DNA of 8,157 bases from DASXMX01 sp036495445. Lineage in GTDB: Bacteria > Planctomycetota > Phycisphaerae > Tepidisphaerales > Tepidisphaeraceae. Positions 1 to 4,833 of this stretch are shown piece by piece. Every line of letters starts with the position of its first letter. The first letter of the stretch is position 1. The notes beneath the pieces are model-generated. The model had not been told where the DNA came from. It did no database searches and saw only the letters and a program-made list of their open reading frames with translations. The position numbers were made by a program, and so were the translations under genes. Location of the stretch: positions 1 to 8,157 of the forward strand of contig DASXMX010000548.1 of assembly GCA_036495445.1 (NCBI GenBank), read 5' to 3'.

Positions 1-63
1 ATGGCCGTCCCGGCCATGTGGACGATTCGCGAATTTGCACGTCGCTCGCACGGGCGGAACGCG

Positions 64-86
64 ACTCGACTGAGCTCGTCGAAGTC
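64..86. repeat. Short intergenic palindromic repeat
   Basis: The arms TCGAC (66-70) and GTCGA (78-82) flank the 7-nt loop TGAGCTC and can form a small hairpin; an unpaired base allows the arms to extend by one or two pairs. From memory, near-identical TCGACtGAGCTcGTCGAAGT-type elements are scattered in intergenic DNA of many bacterial genomes and give spurious ORFs reading 'STELVEV', which one frame does here. I therefore treat it as a dispersed repeat, not coding sequence. The copy number in this genome cannot be seen from one window. Confidence 0.55.
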
Positions 87-135
87 CCGTGCCACGTAGG
101 ATCAAAGTATACACGCCCCTCCCTTCATTCCCACC

Positions 136-165
136 TTGACCGCGTTTCCCCCGCGCACTTACATT
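136..165 (+). promoter_or_regulatory. Candidate galK promoter, leaderless geometry
   Basis: TTGACC (136-141; 5 of 6 to the sigma-70 -35 consensus) is followed after 18 bp by TACATT (160-165; 4 of 6 to TATAAT, fits TAnnnT). Transcription would start near 172-173, which is the A of the galK ATG or one base before it. There is no Shine-Dalgarno sequence upstream of that ATG, which fits a leaderless message. The call rests on consensus matching only. Confidence 0.5.
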
Positions 166-172
166 CCCGCGC

Positions 173-1363
173 ATGGAATCGGGCGCGGTTGGCGACTTGC
201 TGCAATTCTTCCACGACACCTTCGGCGCGGGCGACGCGGCGACGAATCGGCATCGCGTTCACATCCTCCGCGCGCCGGGCCGGGTGAACCTGATCGGGGA
301 GCACACCGACTACAACGACGGGTTCGTGTTCCCCATGGCGATCGAGCCCGAGGTCCGCTTCGCCTGCCGGGCGCGGGAGGACGGTCTGGTCCGCCTGGCC
401 TCCAGCGTCTTCCCGGGGCAAATCGTCGAGTTCTCGCTGCACAAGAAGATCGAACGGGGTGAGCCGACTTGGGCGAATTACAGCCGCGGGGCAGCGGCGG
501 AACTGGTGGACGCGGGCATCCCGCTCTCGGGGATGGACTGCGTGATGACCAACACGCTGCCGGTCGGCGGCGGGCTGTCCAGCAGTGCGGCGATCGAGGT
601 CGGCACCGCCCTGGCCCTGCTCACCACCGCCGGGCAGGAGATGTCGCGCGAGCGGATCGCGCTGCTTTGCCAGAAGGCGGAGCACGAATATGCCGGCGTG
701 CCGGTCGGGATCATGGACCAGACGGCCGTCGCCAGCGGCCGGGCCGGGCACGCGATGTTGCTCGATTGCCGCGACCTGTCGAAGCGATTCGTCCCGATCG
801 ACGAGCGCGACCTGCGGGTCGTCATCGCCAACACGATGGTGAAGCACGAGTTGACCGGCGGCGAGTACGCGCAGCGCCGCCGGGAGTGCGAAGAGGGCGT
901 GGCGTTTTTCCGACAGGGCAACGCCGCGATCCGGGCGCTGCGGGATGTGACGATGCCGATGGTGGAATCTGCGAAGGGCAAGCTGCCGGACCTCGTGTTT
1001 CGACGATGCAGGCATGTCGTGAGCGAGAACGCCCGCGCGGCCGAGGCGGCGGCCAAGCTCGTCTCGCAGGAATACGACGATGTCGGACAATTGATGTACC
1101 AGAGTCACCAGTCGCTCCGCGACGACTACGAGGTGAGCTGCCCCGAGCTCGATTTCCTCGTCGGCGAGGCGCAAAAGGTGCGCGGCGTCTACGGCGCCCG
1201 GATGACCGGCGGCGGGTTCGGCGGGTGCATCGTCGCCCTCGCCCAGCCCCGCGCCGTCGAACCGCTCGCCGAGCACCTGGTCCGCACCTATCACGCCCAG
1301 TTCAACATCCATCCCACCGTCTTCGCCACCACGGCGACCGAGGGGGCGAGCGTCTTGGAATGA
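173..1363 (+). CDS. galK: Galactokinase (GHMP kinase family)
   Basis: Cytoplasmic ATP-dependent kinase that converts alpha-D-galactose to galactose-1-phosphate, the entry step of the Leloir pathway. The 396-residue protein is close to the usual 380-400. All three family motifs are present: the galactokinase signature GRVNLIGEHTDY (36-47) with the conserved Arg37; the GHMP phosphate-binding loop PVGGGLSSSAAIEV (130-143); and the C-terminal MTGGGFGGCIVAL (344-356). Asp182 in GIMDQ is the expected catalytic base. The usual Cys of GxxCGxMDQ is Val178 here, a mild substitution. The ATG at 173 is chosen because it gives a normal N-terminus before the signature and lies 7 nt after a -10-like hexamer; no ribosome-binding site is visible. 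No other galactose gene (galT, galE, transporter) is nearby, so substrate specificity for galactose rather than a related sugar rests on the signature motif alone. Confidence 0.95.
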   Translation: MESGAVGDLLQFFHDTFGAGDAATNRHRVHILRAPGRVNLIGEHTDYNDGFVFPMAIEPEVRFACRAREDGLVRLASSVFPGQIVEFSLHKKIERGEPTWANYSRGAAAELVDAGIPLSGMDCVMTNTLPVGGGLSSSAAIEVGTALALLTTAGQEMSRERIALLCQKAEHEYAGVPVGIMDQTAVASGRAGHAMLLDCRDLSKRFVPIDERDLRVVIANTMVKHELTGGEYAQRRRECEEGVAFFRQGNAAIRALRDVTMPMVESAKGKLPDLVFRRCRHVVSENARAAEAAAKLVSQEYDDVGQLMYQSHQSLRDDYEVSCPELDFLVGEAQKVRGVYGARMTGGGFGGCIVALAQPRAVEPLAEHLVRTYHAQFNIHPTVFATTATEGASVLE

Positions 1364-1575
1364 ACGACTCTCGCCTCACACAAATGACAAAAACGTAGGG
1401 CACAATAAATGGTCTGATTCGGCGTCTTTACGTTGTGGCGCGGAGTCAGTCCGCGTGATCTTGGATGGCGGATGTTTCCATTTCGCGATTTCGCGGCGAC
1501 TTACTGACGTTTCATTGACATTTCTGAATACAGTCGGCAACTTATCGGCCTACCTCTTCTTATTGGGGTGAGCAA
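1364..1575. other. Intergenic region between galK and the zinc-ribbon gene
   Basis: 212 bp with lower GC than the flanking genes and no coding ORF. Besides the hairpin at 1439-1455 it holds CGCGA-TT-TCGCG (1484-1495), a tight inverted repeat, and a perfect TTGACA (1515-1520) that would make a good -35 for the downstream gene. No convincing -10 sits 16-19 bp after it, so I do not call a promoter. Near the end GGGGTGAG (1565-1572) forms the ribosome-binding site of the next gene. Confidence 0.5.
1439..1455. repeat. Small perfect hairpin downstream of galK
   Basis: CGCGGA (1439-1444) and TCCGCG (1450-1455) pair perfectly around the 5-nt loop GTCAG, 76 bp after the galK stop. No T-run follows (the next bases are TGATCTTGG), so it is not a classical intrinsic terminator, although it could slow or end galK transcription. 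It may also be a dispersed intergenic repeat. Confidence 0.35.
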
Positions 1576-2244
1576 ATGTCTGGGGCTATCTCGAAAATGA
1601 CCTGTGGCGGTTGCGGAAAATCGGTGCCTTGGAAGCCGGAGTACGCGGGTAAGCGGCTGCGGTGCAAGTGCGGATTCACGATGGTCGGCCCGCCGGCGGC
1701 GCCGGCGAATGTCAGCGGCGCGCCAGCCGCGCGGGCTTCCGCGGCAAAGGCAACGGCGCGGCCCCCTGCAGCGACTGCGGCGGTGGCCGCCCGCCCCGCG
1801 ACCGGGATGAAGGCAGCGAAGCCGCCTGCGGGTGGCGATGATTTCGCGCAGCTCATGGCCGAGGCGGAGGAGTACGCGCTGGCCGATGGGGATGGCACGC
1901 CCACAGCGAAGCCGACACCTAAGGCTGGCCCCCGACGAGCGCCCGCCAGCACCGCCGCGGTCAGCCTGGCCGCCGCGATCCATGGCCCCGGCGCGGCCCC
2001 CGCCTCCGGCCGCACGGGCCAGACACCCCGCAGGGCGGCGGGGGGAGCAAAGGCGCCTGGGGCAGTGAACAACGGCCGACGGGTGCGCGGAATCCTCAAC
2101 ATCATCTTCGGCACCATCTTCATCATCGGTGGCCTCTCGGGGTACCTGGTGCTGATCGGCACGCACAGCGGCATCGCGCTGGCCGTCGTCGGGGTCCTCC
2201 TCATCGGCTTCGGCGTTTATCGCATCGCGACGTCGCGGGCTTGA
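1576..2244 (+). CDS. Zinc-ribbon protein with Ala/Pro-rich linker and two C-terminal membrane helices
   Basis: Function unknown. Of 222 residues, the first 33 form a probable zinc ribbon: Cys10-x2-Cys13, then Cys30-x-Cys32, with the linking 'AGKRLRC' typical of small planctomycete zinc ribbons (recalled, not searched). Residues 36-168 are low-complexity, rich in Ala, Pro and Lys/Arg, interrupted by an acidic patch (about 86-107, GGDDFAQLMAEAEEYALADG). Two hydrophobic, Gly-rich segments follow (about 172-194 and 198-217) joined by a 3-residue turn, so they form a helical hairpin. With both helices at the C-terminus, the ribbon and linker probably face the cytoplasm, but topology is inferred. 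The ATG is supported by GGGGTGAG 3 nt upstream. It runs convergently into the hemerythrin gene. There is no signal peptide and no enzymatic motif. It may be a membrane-tethered nucleic-acid- or protein-binding adaptor, but nothing in the sequence proves this. Confidence 0.8.
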   Translation: MSGAISKMTCGGCGKSVPWKPEYAGKRLRCKCGFTMVGPPAAPANVSGAPAARASAAKATARPPAATAAVAARPATGMKAAKPPAGGDDFAQLMAEAEEYALADGDGTPTAKPTPKAGPRRAPASTAAVSLAAAIHGPGAAPASGRTGQTPRRAAGGAKAPGAVNNGRRVRGILNIIFGTIFIIGGLSGYLVLIGTHSGIALAVVGVLLIGFGVYRIATSRA

Positions 2245-2260
2245 CGCGGAAAGGCAACGT

Positions 2261-2962
2261 TCAAACCTTTGGCGTGAACTGCGCCAGGTCGTAGATCCCC
2301 AATTCCTTCTCGATCCCGGCGACTTTGTCGACCATGTGTTCGAAGCCGTCCTCGCCGAACTTTTCGTTCTCCTTCTTCTCGAAGTCCTCGCCCAACGCAT
2401 CGTACTCGTGGCCGCTGACGATCTCGTGAAAGGCGGGGAAGAGGACCGTGTCCTCCCGCGCCTCGTGCGGGGCGTACATGCGGTTGAACTCGCGGATCAT
2501 GCGGACGACCTGTTGCCGCTCGTCGTCGGACTTGAGTGCGGCGTTCTGCAGGATGATGTCGGTGACCTTCCGCCCAGCCTGGTGCTGCCGGTCGAGCGTC
2601 TCGACCAGGTCGACCAGCTTGTTGGCCTGCCTGAAGCGCGGGAACAGGTACTGCTCCTCCAGTTTCTCGTGATAATCCTCAACGAAGTCGCGAATGATCT
2701 GCGCGCACTGCCGCAGCGCATCGGGCGAGGCCTCCTGCTTCGCCTCGACCCGGCGGGCGATCTCGTCGTAACAAAGCATCACCCGCTTGAGCAGCCCGTG
2801 CTCACGCATGAGGTCTTCGGCGGGCGAGACGTCTTTCTCCTTCTTCTGGTCCTTCTTCTCTTCCTCGGCCGCAAGCGCGTAGCGGCCGATCAGGATTCCC
2901 GCCCCCGTGACAGCCGACACCCGAAACAGTTCCCGACGGGAGGGATCGTGTGCATGGTCCAT
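2261..2962 (-). CDS. Tat-exported hemerythrin-domain (HHE) protein
   Basis: A 233-residue protein with a twin-arginine signal: Ser8-Arg9-Arg10-Glu-Leu-Phe, a hydrophobic stretch 15-26, and a plausible cleavage site Ala29-Leu-Ala31. It should be folded, with its metal loaded, before export. A charged linker (33-46) leads to a four-helix hemerythrin domain (about 48-182). Likely di-iron ligands are His55, His98 and Glu102 (HxxxE), His127, and His166 with Glu170 or Asp171. 'YLFPRF' (105-110) and 'VLFPAF' (173-178) follow the two metal helices as usual in this family. Known relatives bind O2, sense oxygen or redox state, or handle iron or NO; which applies here is unknown. The ATG at 2962 is chosen over upstream codons because AGGAG (+ strand 2970-2974) lies 7 nt before it and the Tat motif starts at residue 8. 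It is the only minus-strand gene, divergent from the cysteine hydrolase. Confidence 0.9.
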   Translation of the reverse strand: MDHAHDPSRRELFRVSAVTGAGILIGRYALAAEEEKKDQKKEKDVSPAEDLMREHGLLKRVMLCYDEIARRVEAKQEASPDALRQCAQIIRDFVEDYHEKLEEQYLFPRFRQANKLVDLVETLDRQHQAGRKVTDIILQNAALKSDDERQQVVRMIREFNRMYAPHEAREDTVLFPAFHEIVSGHEYDALGEDFEKKENEKFGEDGFEHMVDKVAGIEKELGIYDLAQFTPKV

Positions 2963-3011
2963 GCGCCAGCTCCTATTGGATGGACCGCACTCTACACCGA
3001 TTGATAGATCG

Positions 3012-3030
3012 CGCGATCCCGTGGATCGCG
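3012..3030. promoter_or_regulatory. Candidate operator: perfect 8+3+8 dyad in a divergent promoter region
   Basis: CGCGATCC (3012-3019) and GGATCGCG (3023-3030) are exact reverse complements separated by CGT. An overlapping 12-bp palindrome GATCGCGCGATC (3007-3018) adds a third half-site. The dyad lies in the 81-bp gap between two divergent genes, just upstream of the -10-like TACGAT of the hydrolase, where a bound repressor would block RNA polymerase. No regulator gene is next to it. Some dyad symmetry is expected by chance in CG-rich DNA, but perfect 8-bp arms at this spot are notable. Confidence 0.45.
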
Positions 3031-3031
3031 T

Positions 3032-3037
3032 TACGAT
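3032..3037 (+). promoter_or_regulatory. Candidate -10 element of the hydrolase gene, leaderless geometry
   Basis: TACGAT matches TATAAT at 4 of 6 bases and ends 6 nt before the ATG at 3044, placing the expected start of transcription on that ATG. No Shine-Dalgarno sequence precedes the gene. No -35 is visible at the normal distance: TTGATA (3001-3006) is 25 bp away, which is too far. The dyad at 3012-3030 occupies the spacer, so activator dependence is possible. Confidence 0.4.
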
Positions 3038-3043
3038 CCGTAC

Positions 3044-3610
3044 ATGTCCAAGGACGAGCCCGCCCCGAAAACGGCGCTCCTCATCATCGACGTAATCAAC
3101 GACCTGGAATTCCCCGGCGGCGAGAAAGTCTTGCCTTGGGCCAGGCAGATGGTCGACCGGCTCGTCCCGGTCCTCGACCGGGCGCGCGAGCGTGAAATGC
3201 CGGTCATCTACGTGAACGACAACTTCGGCAACTGGCGGAGCAACTTCCACGAGGTCGTCCAGCATTGCACCCGCCCGGGCGCGCGGGGCCGGGAGATGGT
3301 CCAACGGCTCACGCCGAAGCGCGAGGACTACTTCATCCTCAAGCCCAAGCACTCCGGCTTCTACGCCACCTCTCTGGTGCCGCTGCTGGAGTTCCTCGAC
3401 GTCGACCGGCTCGTCCTCGCCGGAATCGCGACGAACCTGTGCGTCTTTTTCACCGCCCACGACGCACACATGCACGAGTACGATATCACCGTCCTGAGCG
3501 ACTGCTGCGCCGCCGAGAGCGACGCGGACCACGACTGGGCGCTGGACCAGTTGAAGCGGTTCCTGGGCGTACGCGTCTGCCGAGGCGACGAACTGGAGCT
3601 CTGTGGTTAA
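3044..3610 (+). CDS. Isochorismatase-fold cysteine hydrolase
   Basis: Cytoplasmic enzyme of 188 residues, normal for the isochorismatase-like superfamily, whose members hydrolyse small amides or related bonds (nicotinamidase, N-carbamoylsarcosine amidase, ureidoacrylate amidase, isochorismatase). The Asp-Lys-Cys triad is visible: Asp16 in ALLIIDVINDLEF, Lys100 in FILKPKHSGFYAT, and Cys133 in GIATNLCVFFTAHDA. The fold's later elements are also there ('EYDITVLSDCCAAES', about 145-159). The sequence does not reveal the substrate. It has no obvious nicotinamidase-type metal-binding DxH set, so a generic name is safest. The ATG at 3044 gives a standard N-terminus. The stop at 3608-3610 is 45 bp before trpD, which has its own promoter candidate, so the two may or may not be co-transcribed. 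It diverges from the hemerythrin gene across a dyad-containing gap. Confidence 0.9.
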   Translation: MSKDEPAPKTALLIIDVINDLEFPGGEKVLPWARQMVDRLVPVLDRAREREMPVIYVNDNFGNWRSNFHEVVQHCTRPGARGREMVQRLTPKREDYFILKPKHSGFYATSLVPLLEFLDVDRLVLAGIATNLCVFFTAHDAHMHEYDITVLSDCCAAESDADHDWALDQLKRFLGVRVCRGDELELCG

Positions 3611-3617
3611 TCCGCAT

Positions 3618-3646
3618 TTGACCTCGGGGAACGGTTGCGGTTTGAT
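3618..3646 (+). promoter_or_regulatory. Candidate trpD promoter
   Basis: TTGACC (3618-3623; 5 of 6 to the -35 consensus and identical to that of galK) is spaced 17 bp from TTTGAT (3641-3646; 4 of 6 to TATAAT). Transcription would start at about 3653, only about 3 nt before the ATG at 3656. It begins 8 bp after the hydrolase stop codon, so trpD can be expressed separately from that gene. Confidence 0.5.
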
Positions 3647-3655
3647 GCAGGATCG

Positions 3656-4681
3656 ATGCACACCGCCTTTCGCGAGATCCTGTTGAAGCTTTGCCGCCGG
3701 GAGGACCTGACGCGGGCGGAGGCCCGCGAGGCGTTCCTCCACATCATGTCGGGCGAGGCGAGCGACGCCGCGATCGGCGGCCTGCTCGTGGGCTTGGCCG
3801 CCAAGGGGACCACCGTCGAGGAACTGGTCGGCGCGGCGACGGTCATGCGCGAGAAAGTGATCCCCGTCGAGTGCAACGGCCCCGGCGTGATCCTCGACAC
3901 CTGCGGGACCGGCGGGGACGTCCGCGGGACGTTCAACATCTCCACTGCCGCCGCCCTCATCGCCGCCGGCGCGGGCGTCAAGGTCGTCAAGCACGGCAAC
4001 CGCTCCGCCTCCAGCCAGACCGGGTCGGCCGACGTGCTCGAGAAGCTTGGCGTGAAACTCGATCCCGGTCCCCACGCGAACGCCCAGTGCCTTGCGAAGG
4101 CCAATGTCTGCTTCGCCTTCTCCCGCTCCCACCACCCGGCGATGAAGTTCGTCGCCGGGGCGCGCAGCGCGCTGGGCATTCCGACCATCTTCAACCTGCT
4201 CGGCCCCCTGACCAACCCTGGCCGGGCCAAGCACCAACTGCTCGGTGTCTTCGCGCCGGAGCTGACCGACCGCCTGGCGGAAGTGCTGGGCGAACTGGGC
4301 AGCGAACGGGCTTGGGTCGTCCACGCCGAGGACGGCCTCGACGAACTCTCCACCCTCGGCCCCACCCGCGTCAGCGAATTGAAAGATGGCGACGTCTACA
4401 CCTGGCGGCTCGACCCGCGCACGCTCGGCCTCCCCTACGCCCGCCTCTCCGACCTTCAGGTCGAAAACGCCGACGACTCTGCGCGCGTGATCCGCCAGGT
4501 TCTCGACGGGAAAGAAGGCGCGGCGCGGGACATCGCGGTCCTCAACGCCGGCGCAGCGATTCACATCGCCGGCCACGCGTTCGATCTGGCGGAAGGCTTA
4601 CGTCTTGCTCAAAGTGCTGTTGATTCGGGAGCGGCGCACAAGGCCCTCGAGGGGCTGATCCGATACTCCAACGAAGCGTGA
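3656..4681 (+). CDS. trpD: Anthranilate phosphoribosyltransferase
   Basis: Joins anthranilate to PRPP, giving phosphoribosyl-anthranilate, the second committed step of tryptophan synthesis; a cytoplasmic, usually dimeric enzyme. The 341 residues match the family length. The diagnostic motifs are the PRPP loop DTCGTGGD (81-88), FNIST (93-97), KHGNRSASSQTGSADVLE (112-129), Arg170 in HHPAMKFVAGAR (anthranilate site), NLLGPLTNP (180-188), and the metal-binding Asp229-Glu230 in EDGLDEL. An in-frame TTG at 3635 would add seven residues, but it precedes the -10-like hexamer, and the family normally starts near 'FREILLKL', so the ATG at 3656 is preferred. No other trp gene is in the window, so trpD is uncoupled from an operon here. 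The stop codon (4679-4681) lies inside the left arm of an inverted repeat, so the repeat may have trimmed the C-terminus, though the length looks normal. Confidence 0.97.
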   Translation: MHTAFREILLKLCRREDLTRAEAREAFLHIMSGEASDAAIGGLLVGLAAKGTTVEELVGAATVMREKVIPVECNGPGVILDTCGTGGDVRGTFNISTAAALIAAGAGVKVVKHGNRSASSQTGSADVLEKLGVKLDPGPHANAQCLAKANVCFAFSRSHHPAMKFVAGARSALGIPTIFNLLGPLTNPGRAKHQLLGVFAPELTDRLAEVLGELGSERAWVVHAEDGLDELSTLGPTRVSELKDGDVYTWRLDPRTLGLPYARLSDLQVENADDSARVIRQVLDGKEGAARDIAVLNAGAAIHIAGHAFDLAEGLRLAQSAVDSGAAHKALEGLIRYSNEA

Positions 4682-4739
4682 AACGTGATGCGCCGCCGGC
4701 ATCTGTCACGTTTCACGTATCACGTTTCACGTTTCACGC
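4677..4739. repeat. Heptameric TTCACGT tandem repeat forming a hairpin after trpD
   Basis: Five 7-bp units read GTCACGT, TTCACGT, ATCACGT, TTCACGT, TTCACGC (4705-4739). CGTGAAACGTGAT (4677-4689) is the exact reverse complement of ATCACGTTTCACG (4719-4731), so a 13-bp perfect stem with a 29-nt loop can form, and the periodic units allow alternative pairings. The left arm contains the trpD stop codon. No T-run follows, so it is not a textbook terminator, but it could stabilise the 3' end of the trpD message or stop transcription. Confidence 0.7.
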
Positions 4740-4821
4740 ATCCGCATCCTGCCTCTGTCAAAAGGACCCGCTTAGAAAATCTACTCGCACTTCTCCCTCG
4801 CTTTCCCGGGGCGAGGCTCGA

Positions 4822-4827
4822 TAGAAT
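4822..4827 (+). promoter_or_regulatory. Candidate -10 element of nfeD, leaderless geometry
   Basis: TAGAAT matches TATAAT at 5 of 6 positions and ends 6 nt before the ATG at 4834, so transcription would begin on that ATG. No -35-like hexamer is visible 16-19 bp upstream. AGGGG (4828-4832) could alternatively serve as a closely spaced ribosome-binding site if transcription starts further upstream. Confidence 0.4.
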
Positions 4828-4833
4828 AGGGGC

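Larger units (their letters stand above)
1..172. other. Intergenic region upstream of galK, no convincing gene
   Basis: No ORF here looks like a real protein. Frame 1 is open from the window edge to a TAG at 97-99, so the tail of an upstream + strand gene cannot be excluded, but it reads through the palindromic repeat at 64-86 and shows no familiar sequence. Positions 1-17 contain a perfect 6-bp inverted repeat (ATGGCC / GGCCAT, 5-nt loop) without a T-run. The stretch 100-172 is less GC-rich and carries the galK promoter candidate. Confidence 0.5.

Noticed and set aside
18..287. An 89-codon + strand frame before galK
   Set aside because: It overlaps the galK start in another frame and contains the 'STELVEV' peptide produced by a palindromic DNA repeat.
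125..1312. A 395-codon minus-strand frame opposite galK
   Set aside because: It mirrors the galactokinase gene, has no recognisable motif and reflects GC-biased third codon positions.
1439..1455. Intrinsic terminator for galK
   Set aside because: A good short stem exists, but no T-run follows. It is listed only as a hairpin.
1515..1520. Promoter of the zinc-ribbon gene based on a perfect TTGACA
   Set aside because: No acceptable -10 hexamer lies 16-19 bp downstream, so the match alone is not enough.
2250..2270. Bidirectional terminator between the convergent zinc-ribbon and hemerythrin genes
   Set aside because: Only a 5-bp inverted repeat (AAAGG / CCTTT) with an 11-nt loop is present, too weak to call.
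3635..3655. TTG start for trpD seven codons upstream of the ATG
   Set aside because: It lies before the candidate -10 hexamer, has no ribosome-binding site and adds residues outside the normal family N-terminus.
2261..4576. A 771-codon open frame on the minus strand covering the hemerythrin gene and the antisense of the hydrolase and trpD
   Set aside because: Only the last 233 codons make a recognisable protein. The rest is antisense to two solid genes with clear catalytic motifs, and AGGAG plus a Tat signal define a start at 2962. Long antisense frames are common in high-GC DNA.
4705..4739. CRISPR-like array from the repeated TTCACGT units
   Set aside because: The 7-bp units are directly adjacent with no spacers and no cas gene is nearby; it is a simple tandem repeat.
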